This document shows, piece after piece, positions 53,054-60,305 of a stretch of 64,000 nucleotides of DNA. Source of the stretch: Bombilactobacillus bombi (lineage in GTDB: Bacteria; Bacillota; Bacilli; Lactobacillales; Lactobacillaceae); the NCBI RefSeq assembly GCF_003522965.1, contig NZ_CP031513.1, positions 1,426,001-1,490,000 on the forward strand, given 5' to 3'. The stretch's first letter is position 1; each line of letters begins with the position of its first letter. The notes below the pieces were generated by a model. The model did no database searches. It had not been told where the DNA came from and was given only the letters and a program-made list of their open reading frames with translations. A program made the position numbers and the translations under genes.

Positions 53054-53085
53054 CTAGTTTATAATGATTATAAACTAGTTTTTTT
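53054..53085 (+). terminator. terminator after the nucleoside hydrolase gene
   Basis: CTAGTTTATAA (53054-53064) and TTATAAACTAG (53068-53078) around TGA, followed by seven T. Confidence 0.85.
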
Positions 53086-53102
53086 ATTGAGGAAGCGATT
53101 TG

Positions 53103-54932
53103 ATGCATTTTCGGAAATTGATGATTATTTTTGGTATTGGTATTGTGGCCCTAATTTTGGAATTTGGTTTTCACCAAAATTTATGGGCGCAAATTATTAT
53201 TAGTGTTGTTGGCCTGGCCTTAGCCGTGTCAATGACTATTGAAATGATTAAGACCTTGCGTTCTGGTAAATATGGCGTAGATCTTTTGGCTATCATGGCA
53301 ATTTTATCGACGTTAGCGGTAAGTCAATATTGGGCCAGCTTGATTATTCTTTTAATGTTAGTCGGTGGCGATACTTTGGAAGATTATGCCGCTAACAAAG
53401 CTGGTAGTGAACTCAAAGCTCTTTTAGAGCATGCACCCGAACAAGCCCATTTACTGCAAAAAGATGGCACAATTAAAGATGTAGAATTAGATGATGTGGC
53501 TATCGGCGCCGATTTGATTGTAAAACCTGGAGAACAAGTTCCTGTTGATGGAATTGTTACCAAAGGTAGTGGTACTTTTGATGAATCTTCACTAACAGGT
53601 GAATCAAAGCCCGTCGATAAAAAAGTTCATGATGAACTAATGTCTGGTTCAATTAATGGTTCCACCGCGATTGAATATCGAGCTACCAAGTTAGCTACTG
53701 ATTCTCAGTATCAAAAAATTATTCGTTTGGTTAAAGAATCCCAAAACCAACCTGCTCACTTTGTCCGTTTGGCTGATCGTTATGCTGTGCCCTTTACAAT
53801 TGTAGCCTTAGTTATTTCTGGAGTCGCTTGGTTCATTTCTGGAGATCCTAATCGCTTTGCACAAGTTTTGGTGGTTGCCTCTCCTTGCCCACTAATCTTA
53901 GCAGCTCCTATTGCTTTAGTATCAGGTATGAGTCGCACCAGTCGTAACGGAATTATTGTAAAAAGCGGAACCTCCATTGAAAAAATGGCGTTGCTCAAAA
54001 CTATTTATTTCGACAAAACGGGCACTATTACAACGGGTGAATTGGCTTTAAATCAAGTTCAACCAGCTAACGACTTTACGGCTGAACAGTTATTAAAGTA
54101 CGCAGCTAGTGCTGAACAGCAATCTAACCATGTCTTGGCAATTTCTTTATTGCGCAATTATCATGAACAATTATTGCCTTTAACCCATTTAGAAGAAAAA
54201 ACTGCCCAAGGTGTCCAAGCCCAAATTGAAGGTCATGTAGTCAAAGCGGGAAAAATGGACTTTGTTAATCCGGGACACAAAGCAGATAACGATGATCCTA
54301 CTATTTTTGTAGCAATTGATAATCAATATGCTGGTAAAATTACTTTCATTGATCAAATTCGACCAGAAGCCCAACAGACGATTACTGATTTACGTAATTT
54401 AGATATTAAACACCTCAAAATGTTAACTGGCGATAATAAGCCCACTGCCCAAAGAATCTCACAAACCGCTGGTTTGACTGAATTTCAAGCTAACTTATTA
54501 CCCGAAGATAAAATCAAAGCTTTGAAAAATACACCTGAAAATGAACGGCCCATGGGAATGGTGGGCGATGGCGTTAATGATGCTCCTTCCCTAGCTGTAG
54601 CTGATGTAGGGATTGCGATGGGTGCAAAAGGATCGACTGCCGCTAGTGAGTCAGCCGATGTGGTCATTTTAAAAGATGACTTAAGCCGCCTTGTTCGCGG
54701 AGTAATTATTTCCCGGGAAACAATGTCCATTGCTAAACAGGCTGTTTTGATTGGAATTTTTATTTGTACGGCTTTAATGTTAGTGGCTGCTGTCGGTATT
54801 ATTCCCACTATTATCGGCGCTTTATTGCAGGAAGTAATTGACACGGTATCTATTCTTTGGTCTTTGAAAGCTCGTCATGGTAAGACAACCTTTGAACAAC
54901 CATTACCAACAACTCCCAAAGCTAACAATTAA
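53103..54932 (+). CDS. heavy-metal P1B-type ATPase
   Basis: 609 residues from ATG 53103 (GAGGAA upstream); UUG at 53100 is also possible. No N-terminal metal-binding domain. TGES actuator loop (SSLTGESKPVD), phosphorylation site FDKTGTITTGE, TGD loop (MLTGDNKPTA) and hinge VGDGVNDAPSLAVADVGIAMG. The helix 4 metal site reads VASPCPLILAAPIAL (SPC, not CPC), as in Zn/Co/Fe-type P1B ATPases; the last helices have LLQEVIDTVSILW in place of the HEGG-type motif. Metal export across the membrane is expected; ion not certain. Monocistronic. Confidence 0.9.
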   Translation: MHFRKLMIIFGIGIVALILEFGFHQNLWAQIIISVVGLALAVSMTIEMIKTLRSGKYGVDLLAIMAILSTLAVSQYWASLIILLMLVGGDTLEDYAANKAGSELKALLEHAPEQAHLLQKDGTIKDVELDDVAIGADLIVKPGEQVPVDGIVTKGSGTFDESSLTGESKPVDKKVHDELMSGSINGSTAIEYRATKLATDSQYQKIIRLVKESQNQPAHFVRLADRYAVPFTIVALVISGVAWFISGDPNRFAQVLVVASPCPLILAAPIALVSGMSRTSRNGIIVKSGTSIEKMALLKTIYFDKTGTITTGELALNQVQPANDFTAEQLLKYAASAEQQSNHVLAISLLRNYHEQLLPLTHLEEKTAQGVQAQIEGHVVKAGKMDFVNPGHKADNDDPTIFVAIDNQYAGKITFIDQIRPEAQQTITDLRNLDIKHLKMLTGDNKPTAQRISQTAGLTEFQANLLPEDKIKALKNTPENERPMGMVGDGVNDAPSLAVADVGIAMGAKGSTAASESADVVILKDDLSRLVRGVIISRETMSIAKQAVLIGIFICTALMLVAAVGIIPTIIGALLQEVIDTVSILWSLKARHGKTTFEQPLPTTPKANN

Positions 54933-54943
54933 TAAATAATAAT

Positions 54944-54979
54944 AAGAGGTTGAGACATTGTTTGTTTCAGCCTCTTTTT
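54944..54979 (+). terminator. terminator after the P-type ATPase gene
   Basis: AAGAGGTTGAGACA (54944-54957) pairs with TGTTTCAGCCTCTT (54963-54976) with G-U pairs, then TTTTG. The GAGACA/TGTTTC core resembles two other terminators in this window. Confidence 0.82.
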
Positions 54980-55015
54980 GTATCTTATAATAAAGTCATA
55001 AAGGAGGATTTTATA

Positions 55016-55516
55016 ATGGCTCATTTACAAATTATTAAAGGTGATATTACCAAAATACCCGCCGATGCAATCGTTAATGCTGCCAATACCGAATTAAAAG
55101 GCGGTGGTGGTGTGGACGGTGCGATTCACCAAGCGGCAGGAATAAAAGCATTAAATGCCGCTTGTGCTAAATTGCATGGTTGCCCTACAGGTCAAGCTAA
55201 AGTGACACCCGCTTTTCAACTAGCTGCTAAAATTATTATTCATACGCCGGGACCTATTTGGCGTGGCGGTGATAATCAAGAAGCAAAGCTTCTCGCTGCT
55301 TGTTATCACAACAGCTTACAAAAAGCCCAGGAATATCATTGCCAAACGGTTTTATTTCCCTCTATTAGTACTGGTGTCTATGGCTATCCCTTGCATTTAG
55401 CTGCACCAATTGCTATCCATGCTATTCGAATTTTTCCTACTGATTTATCAGTTCAAATGGTTTGCTTGGATGAAGCTACTTATCAAGCTTATTTAATTGC
55501 TGACGCTGCCAAATAA
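55016..55516 (+). CDS. macrodomain protein (ADP-ribose binding/deacetylase)
   Basis: 166 residues from ATG 55016 behind AAAGGAGG; the longer frame starts inside the preceding terminator. IIKGDITKIPADAIVNAANT and ELKGGGGVDGAIHQAAG form the ADP-ribose pocket; FPSISTGVYGYPLHLAAPIA is the second phosphate loop. Single-domain MacroD-type enzymes hydrolyse ADP-ribosyl-protein esters or O-acetyl-ADP-ribose. No sirtuin or lipoate partner beside it. The last 41 bp overlap the convergent YibE/F gene. Confidence 0.94.
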   Translation: MAHLQIIKGDITKIPADAIVNAANTELKGGGGVDGAIHQAAGIKALNAACAKLHGCPTGQAKVTPAFQLAAKIIIHTPGPIWRGGDNQEAKLLAACYHNSLQKAQEYHCQTVLFPSISTGVYGYPLHLAAPIAIHAIRIFPTDLSVQMVCLDEATYQAYLIADAAK

Positions 55517-56231
55517 TATAATAATTAGTGACAAAAACCACCATGATGACTCCTAGAATACCTAATAGTAATTCTAAGATTGCTGAAACTAAAATCGCAT
55601 TATTCATGACTTTCACCAGTGAATAATGTAGCTGAATCATCCATAAACCTAAAGTCAAATAACTACCGAAAAAACCAAATAGTAATGTATTTAATGCGGT
55701 GGCAATATTTTTACGGCCAATTTCTTGACCAGCATGTAATAATTGTTGCTTGCTGATTTGAGGTTGATAAGCAACAATTTCCCAAACACCAGAACTCACA
55801 GCAATACTAGCCTCGGCTATTGCCCCTAGCGTGCTAAATAATAACACCACAACTTGAATCTGCGGGAAAGATACTCCGACAGGCAAAATAAATTGTTCGA
55901 TTTCGTCAGTATCTTCAATAGAAAATCCTTGACTGAAAGAAAAGCGAACAGCTACAATTGCCATCCCTAAAATTACCACCAAGACTATTAAAGTACTTAC
56001 AATCGCGCTTTGGCGGATTTGTTGATTTTGTGTATGCGGATAAATTGCTAAAAATACTAACCCCACCGCAAAAACACTACCAACAATCAAAGGATTAAAT
56101 TCATCAGCAATTAACATAATTACCAACATTAAAACAACAAAACCACCAACTAAACTTAAAAAAATTTTTAAACCTTGTTTGCCAACAACTAAAATTAAAG
56201 CCAGTAATAAGATGCCAGTTAATACCCACAT
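55476..56231 (-). CDS. YibE/F-family membrane protein (second subunit)
   Basis: 251 residues with seven or so helices. The segment LFSTLGAIAEASIAVSSGVWEIV and ISKQQLLHAGQEIGRKNIA match the YibE/F family signature (ALGAxMDxxxSI...). Function unknown; transport is suggested by topology. It starts at the stop base of the preceding yibE/F gene (1-nt overlap) with GAGGTG as RBS, so the pair is cotranscribed. Its 3' end runs 41 bp into the macrodomain gene on the other strand. Confidence 0.82.
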   Translation of the reverse strand: MWVLTGILLLALILVVGKQGLKIFLSLVGGFVVLMLVIMLIADEFNPLIVGSVFAVGLVFLAIYPHTQNQQIRQSAIVSTLIVLVVILGMAIVAVRFSFSQGFSIEDTDEIEQFILPVGVSFPQIQVVVLLFSTLGAIAEASIAVSSGVWEIVAYQPQISKQQLLHAGQEIGRKNIATALNTLLFGFFGSYLTLGLWMIQLHYSLVKVMNNAILVSAILELLLGILGVIMVVFVTNYYIIWQRQQLNKLDK

Positions 56232-57313
56232 TAAGCTTCACCTCGAAATAATTTTGCTGCTAAAAATGCAGTAATCGGTACTGCTAACACAATACCTAAA
56301 GCACTAATGACTGTTTGTGTATATTCTAAAGTCATAGTTCGAGATAAAGCAAAATTAAGAGTGTTGCCGTTCCGCAAGTACAAAACCACTAAAGGAATTA
56401 ATTCTGCTAAGAACAAATAAAACAAAATATTAATTAAAGGACCAATAATTTCCCGGCCTACTGTCAAACCCGAAGTGAATAATTGTTGTTGGGTGATAGT
56501 TGGCTGTTCTTGTAATAATTGATACACTGACGCAGTAATATCCGTAGTTTCGTCCATGCAGGCCCCTAAAACTCCTAATAACGTTTCTGCCAAAAAAATT
56601 ACTTGAAAAGGCTGAATCCCATAAGCTAAAGTTTCATAATGAATACCTTGACTATGTGTCCCCACAAGCACTAACACACTTACTCCTAACGCTAAAAATG
56701 TACTCAAAATAGTGGCACTGCTAGCAATGATAGTTTGGCGCGAATAACCAAAAATAATCCCTAAAGTTAAGAGCGTTGCCGCAATAGTTAATATAATAGT
56801 TAAAAATAAAATATGTTGATTCTGCCAATGTGTGGCTAATAACAATAGCCCGGCAAATAAACTGCAATTCACTACCGCACTCAGCAAAGCTCGGGCGCCA
56901 TGATTTTTTAAAAGTCCCAATAGACTCAAAATCACAATTGCTAACAATAGCCACACAATATTGTCCCGTTTAGGATTTAATAAGGTTAAATGCTGTACAT
57001 GGCGACCAGGACTCAGAATGACATAGTCATATCTGTGGTACTGATTAGAGTCAGCTTGTGATTGATAATAGGTATTAGATAATTGTACTTGTTGCTGTTT
57101 TAACGGCCCCTTAACAAGTTTAAGTTTTAAACGTTGAGTAATTTGAGTATCTTGATTTTGATATTCACTTGTAATAGTTCGTTTTTGAACTGTTTGTACT
57201 TGTTGCACCACAGCAATGTTTTGATTGCGATAAGACCATTGAACAAAGATTATAATTATTAGCCATAAGCCTATTGCGCCTAAAAACCACGCATGTTTTT
57301 TTAGTTGCGCCAC
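56231..57313 (-). CDS. YibE/F-family membrane protein (first subunit)
   Basis: 360 residues using GUG 57313, 7 nt after GGAGGT; a longer frame to 57370 lacks an RBS. An N-terminal helix is followed by an extracytoplasmic domain (about residues 30-120, QTVQKRTITSEYQNQDTQIT) and seven helices in the C-half. LLGVLGACMDETTDITASVY and GLTVGREIIGPLINILFYLF are family motifs. Two-gene YibE/F pairs are common in lactobacilli; function unknown. Confidence 0.83.
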   Translation of the reverse strand: MAQLKKHAWFLGAIGLWLIIIIFVQWSYRNQNIAVVQQVQTVQKRTITSEYQNQDTQITQRLKLKLVKGPLKQQQVQLSNTYYQSQADSNQYHRYDYVILSPGRHVQHLTLLNPKRDNIVWLLLAIVILSLLGLLKNHGARALLSAVVNCSLFAGLLLLATHWQNQHILFLTIILTIAATLLTLGIIFGYSRQTIIASSATILSTFLALGVSVLVLVGTHSQGIHYETLAYGIQPFQVIFLAETLLGVLGACMDETTDITASVYQLLQEQPTITQQQLFTSGLTVGREIIGPLINILFYLFLAELIPLVVLYLRNGNTLNFALSRTMTLEYTQTVISALGIVLAVPITAFLAAKLFRGEA

Positions 57314-57526
57314 AAATAAGACCTCCAATTTTGTGAAATACAGAAAGCTGCTGAAAAAACTAATATACACATAATAAATCTAATTTTTCTGAAAGTCTTA
57401 TATTTTTGTTTGTTAAGAATTCTGTTATTGCTATATTTTTATCTGGATAATACCATAAACCAGTTCATTTCCAGATAATGATATATTATACTAACCATAC
57501 AACTCAATTAAAGGAATGGTGAAATC

Positions 57527-57958
57527 ATGCATAAAAAAACTCTGGCCATCATAATCTCTATGCTATTATTAAGTTTGGGCACTGAAACTTCTCTTGTTGC
57601 TGCAAAAACAAATCAGTATAATCATGATTACATAGTTGTATATAACGCTCAGAACCAAAAAATCACCACGATTACATCGAAAAAAAGCATCAAGTATCTC
57701 TCAGATTTTGCGGGTGACGTCGGTGGAAATGAAAAAGGTATTCATAAAAAGCTAACTAACAATGCTCAGCTTAGTTATAAATATGTCTTTCATAGTGGCA
57801 AAAAAAGCAAATTATCTTACAAATTGAATTTGTATGTTTATCCCAACGTTAAAGAAGTCAAGATGACTAATCTACCTATCGTATCTAACGGTGTTTGGCA
57901 AATAGATAAAAAGCAACTGCACAAGTTAGATAACCCTAAAAAATTTAATAATAATTAA
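57527..57958 (+). CDS. small secreted protein, unknown function
   Basis: 143 residues. MHKKTLAIIISMLLLSLG is a Sec signal peptide (charged start, hydrophobic core, likely cleavage after VAA near residue 26). The mature part is basic, rich in K, N, Y and S (SGKKSKLSYKLNLYVYPN), with no cysteine and no LPxTG anchor. RBS AAAGGAATGG. No family recognised. It begins the accessory region; a terminator follows about 190 bp downstream. Confidence 0.72.
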   Translation: MHKKTLAIIISMLLLSLGTETSLVAAKTNQYNHDYIVVYNAQNQKITTITSKKSIKYLSDFAGDVGGNEKGIHKKLTNNAQLSYKYVFHSGKKSKLSYKLNLYVYPNVKEVKMTNLPIVSNGVWQIDKKQLHKLDNPKKFNNN

Positions 57959-58150
57959 GCAACAATTAAAAAATTTGCTCATTGCTTTTATGATTTTTGT
58001 TATTATAACTATCATATTATATTTTAACTTCAAAAAGTGAATGCACCGCAGATAACTATAACCAAGTGACTTAAATTTGAGTCCTAATGCTTGTATTTCT
58101 GCTTATAATGTTTCAGATTAAAGATTGGAATTTTAAATAAAATAAAAAGT

Positions 58151-58188
58151 AACCCAGAAATTCTTCATCGATTTCTGGGTTATTTTAT
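58151..58188 (+). terminator. terminator downstream of the secreted protein gene
   Basis: AACCCAGAAAT (58151-58161) and ATTTCTGGGTT (58171-58181), perfect 11-bp stem over 9 nt, then ATTTTAT. The 57959-58150 stretch before it has no gene. Confidence 0.8.
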
Positions 58189-58233
58189 GAGATATTAGGC
58201 TTTCTTGCTCAGATAAATTCTAAAATGAAGCGA

Positions 58234-58262
58234 TTGGTACATATCTAGTTTTTCTGTATAAT
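58234..58262 (+). promoter_or_regulatory. promoter of the intact toxin mRNA
   Basis: TTGGTA (58234-58239), 17-nt spacer, consensus TATAAT (58257-58262). It would give a leader of about 55 nt to the ribosome site AAGGAGG (58307-58313). Confidence 0.68.
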
Positions 58263-58322
58263 ATTAATCAGCAAGAAGTTTTATGGGCGGTGGCTGTTTG
58301 ATCTTCAAGGAGGTGCTTGCGT

Positions 58323-58439
58323 ATGAAGATACGGAAGAATACTCAAGAAAGGATATACAGCTCACTTGGATACATTTCAAGTTCGGTCACTTATGATTTC
58401 CTTTGCGCTACTTATCGTAGCAATTATGGATCATCATGA
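58323..58439 (+). other. leader ORF overlapping the toxin gene
   Basis: A 38-codon frame begins ATG 58323, 9 nt after the strong site AAGGAGG, and reads MKIRKNTQERIYSSLGYISS before ending at 58439 inside the toxin gene in another frame. It is the frame with the best ribosome site on this mRNA. The decayed copy has the same start region (59279). It may only open the mRNA for translation of the toxin, or may be noncoding leader. Confidence 0.4.
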
Positions 58440-58449
58440 CGGAAAATAA
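58366..58449 (+). CDS. holin-like type I toxin
   Basis: 27 residues starting at UUG 58366 with AAGAAAGGA 12 nt upstream: (M)DTFQVRSLMISFALLI followed by a short helix end and tail MDHHDGK. One membrane helix with a short charged tail matches the Hol-Tox/TxpA-like group of type I toxins of lactobacilli and bacilli, which insert in the membrane. The stop TAA flows into AAAAGCCGCC, the start of a hairpin that terminates an antisense RNA. Too short for standard ORF calling. Start codon choice is uncertain. Confidence 0.7.
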   Translation: MDTFQVRSLMISFALLIVAIMDHHDGK

Positions 58450-58580
58450 AAAGCCGCCCTGTGTAACTTTGGCATGTTACAGGACGACCAATAAATTGTC
58501 TTAACACTTGCCACCGCCTTTAAAGCGGCTTGCACAAGAAGTCCTGCTGGAACAGGGCTTCTTTTTATATTTCTATAATA
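58446..58580 (-). ncRNA. candidate antisense antitoxin RNA (intact copy)
   Basis: The minus strand carries TATTAT (58575-58580) as possible -10, followed by a structured ~120-nt segment ending in a terminator stem (GTCGTCCTGTAAC ... GTTACACAGGGCGGC, 58453-58490) and TTTTTAT at the toxin stop codon. It would overlap the 3' end and 3' UTR of the toxin mRNA, the layout of TxpA/RatA-type systems. No strong -35 box was found. Confidence 0.5.
58537..58566 (+). terminator. terminator of the toxin mRNA
   Basis: AGAAGTCCTG (58537-58546) pairs with CAGGGCTTCT (58553-58562), then TTTTT. In the second copy (59456-59482) the T-run is broken. Confidence 0.78.
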
Positions 58581-58795
58581 ACATATTCTTAATTTTTTTG
58601 TTGCCAAGAAACAATCCACTATAACTTTAATAAGCTATAGAATATGCTAGTGAATTATAAAATAGGAATTCATGAAACTCATACCCTATGTCTTCATGCT
58701 GCAGTTTTGTTGCTGATATATACGGCAATTTAGGTTTTAAAATAGCCACCTTTGACTAAGCTGTAGAATCCAATATTGGCGATCAAATATTGTTA
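58567..58795. other. gene-free spacer after the toxin locus
   Basis: No gene recognised. A short inverted repeat CAATATT...AATATTG lies at about 58772-58794 just before the stop codon of the membrane protein gene; it lacks a T-run. Confidence 0.35.
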
Positions 58796-59236
58796 TTAAT
58801 ATAAGATATAAATTATTACAGCACTAATAATATTAATTATACTTTCTATACCTAAACTATTAACTGCTAGTTTACGGAGTTTTAATCTTTTATAAAATTT
58901 TTTTATAATCATTGGATCATTAATCGTTGGATCATTAATTATTTTTTTAAAATAAAAACAACTAATACCAAAAAATATTCCAGACCAAACAAAATAAATA
59001 AATATTGGTAATGATGAATGTGATAAAACAAAAAAACAGAAAGATCCCAAAATAAATAATAGTAGAGCTTGGATTGCGATAACAAAATTTTTGATTTGAT
59101 GATCGATGTTATGATTTTTAAAAGTTTTTATCTTTTGTTCATTTGTAAGATTAGTTGAAGTGTTATGAAAACAGTAAAACATTATAACGATAATTAAAAA
59201 AAATAGTATATTTAAAATAGTTAAAATTAATATCAT
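58796..59236 (-). CDS. membrane protein of unknown function between toxin copies
   Basis: 146 residues. Four hydrophobic stretches (about 3-22, 50-70, 76-93, 125-145) and a basic loop (KKFYKRLKLRKLAV). RBS AGGAGC 8 nt before the ATG. AT-rich even for this genome, with many ATA/AAT codons, suggesting acquisition. It sits exactly between the two toxin-antitoxin copies. No family recognised; SdpI/immunity-like membrane proteins have similar size, but nothing specific supports that. Confidence 0.62.
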   Translation of the reverse strand: MILILTILNILFFLIIVIMFYCFHNTSTNLTNEQKIKTFKNHNIDHQIKNFVIAIQALLLFILGSFCFFVLSHSSLPIFIYFVWSGIFFGISCFYFKKIINDPTINDPMIIKKFYKRLKLRKLAVNSLGIESIINIISAVIIYILY

Positions 59237-59278
59237 TGATAATTGCTCCTGGTTAATTTATTTTTAAGGTACCAAACT

Positions 59279-59366
59279 ATGAAGATACAGAAGAAAACTC
59301 AAGAAAGGATATACAGCTCACTTGGATATTTTTCAAGTTCTATCACTTAATGATTCCTTTACACTA
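59279..59366 (+). pseudogene. decayed second copy of the holin-like toxin
   Basis: From 59279 the sequence repeats the toxin leader (43 nt with two changes up to TTG 59322). The toxin frame then reads LDIFQVLSLNDSFTLIKSRP: an AT duplication-type shift in CTTATGATTTCC to CTTAATGATTCC and a net 35-nt deletion remove the membrane helix. The upstream ribosome site and promoter of copy 1 are also absent. No functional toxin can be made. Confidence 0.72.
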
Positions 59367-59497
59367 ATAAAAAGCCGTCCTGTGGTAACTTTGGCTAGTT
59401 ACAGGACGACTAAATTTTAGTCTAATAGTACTGCCGCCTTTAAAGCAGCTTGCATCAGAAGTCCTGCTCAAACAGGGCTTATTATATTTGTATAATA
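59366..59497 (-). ncRNA. candidate antitoxin RNA of the decayed copy
   Basis: The antisense part is better kept than the toxin: the terminator stem (GTCGTCCTGTAAC ... GTTACCACAGGACGGC) with TTTTTATT, the middle stem GCCGCCTTTAAAGCAGC, and TATTAT at 59492-59497 in the same relative place as copy 1. It could still be transcribed and act on the intact toxin mRNA in trans. Confidence 0.38.
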
Positions 59498-59610
59498 CCA
59501 TAATTTCATGGTTTGGGGACGCTGAAGACGGTAAGTCAATCATTATCGATGATAAATTATTTCAAACAAATTAAAAGTGTTATTTTATCCCTCCCCAAAA
59601 TGACTAACAA

Positions 59611-60162
59611 TTACTTAAGCATAATTTCTCCACCATTACTATATAATCCCAATTTACTACCATTGACATACATATCTCGAGATTTATTTTTGAAATTACC
59701 GCCGTTTAAAAACGCATAATATGAAATTTTTGAATGAGTAGAATTGTTAATTTTGATACTACCACCATTAGTTTTTATCTTTAATTTATCCAAATTTTGT
59801 AATTGCTTACTAGAAACATTCACATTAACTATTGGCCTTTTCTTAGATAAGATAACCCCCAAGTTCTTCTTTTCCGTATCAAAATTCATACTAATTATAT
59901 TTTTAGAAGTTAAAACAATCTCCTTAGTATTTTTGATTGGCGCATAGCCATTGGTTACAACCTGTGGCGTATTCCCTGACTCAATGTTTAAGTTAACATC
60001 TGTCCCGCCAGTATTAATAACTAACTCCTTAATGTTTTTATTCACTTCTACATTTTTTTGAAAAGAGTTATAAGGATGATTAAACATCAGTCTAATTAAA
60101 ACGCCGACTATTAAGACAACCACAATAATCGTTGCTCCTATCGCAAATATCTTCTTATTCAT
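59611..60162 (-). CDS. membrane-anchored surface protein (DUF4097-like)
   Basis: 183 residues. One N-terminal helix (IFAIGATIIVVVLIVGVLIRL) anchors an extracellular beta-repeat domain: NKNIKELVINTGGTDVNLNI, DKLKIKTNGGSIKIN and GLYSNGGEIMLK show the repeated GG-S/E-I pattern of DUF4097-type adhesin-like beta-solenoids. Role unknown; related proteins accompany sensory systems. GAAGGAGGG is the RBS. Two LytTR-type direct repeats lie 57-89 bp upstream, downstream of the response regulator gene, so it is the likely regulatory target. Confidence 0.68.
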   Translation of the reverse strand: MNKKIFAIGATIIVVVLIVGVLIRLMFNHPYNSFQKNVEVNKNIKELVINTGGTDVNLNIESGNTPQVVTNGYAPIKNTKEIVLTSKNIISMNFDTEKKNLGVILSKKRPIVNVNVSSKQLQNLDKLKIKTNGGSIKINNSTHSKISYYAFLNGGNFKNKSRDMYVNGSKLGLYSNGGEIMLK

Positions 60163-60218
60163 GTGTTCCCTCCTTCAATGTCTATATATTAACCCAGCCA
60201 AAAGTTGACTAATCAAAA

Positions 60219-60251
60219 TTTCTTTAACGGTTGATTTCTTTCTTGAACGGT
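60219..60251 (-). promoter_or_regulatory. LytTR-type direct repeats
   Basis: Minus strand: ACCGTTCAAGAAA (60239-60251) and ACCGTTAAAGAAA (60219-60231), 12 of 13 identical, repeat period 20 bp. ACCGTT matches the ACVGTT core bound by AgrA-like LytTR regulators, and two-turn spacing puts both on one DNA face. TTGATT (60211-60216 region) with TAATAT downstream could be the activated promoter. Confidence 0.65.
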
Positions 60252-60261
60252 CAAAATTAAA

Positions 60262-60297
60262 TAAAAATGACTGCATCCATTTAGTGAATACAGTCAT
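60262..60297 (-). terminator. terminator of the two-component operon
   Basis: ATGACTG (60267-60273) pairs with CAGTCAT (60291-60297) with extra partial pairing inside; minus strand continues TTTTTATTT. Confidence 0.72.
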
Positions 60298-60305
60298 GAT
60301 TAATA

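Noticed and set aside
54485-54844. 119-codon minus-strand ORF in the P-type ATPase gene
   Set aside because: Antisense shadow over the most conserved ATPase motifs.
58434-58619. 61-codon minus-strand ORF over the toxin 3' region
   Set aside because: It lies on the proposed antisense RNA and crosses two terminators; no RBS, so read as noncoding RNA.
58323-59497. CRISPR-like or insertion-sequence reading of the repeated 58.3 and 59.3 kb blocks
   Set aside because: Only two long diverged copies, no spacers, no terminal inverted repeats and no transposase; the toxin-antitoxin duplication explains them better.
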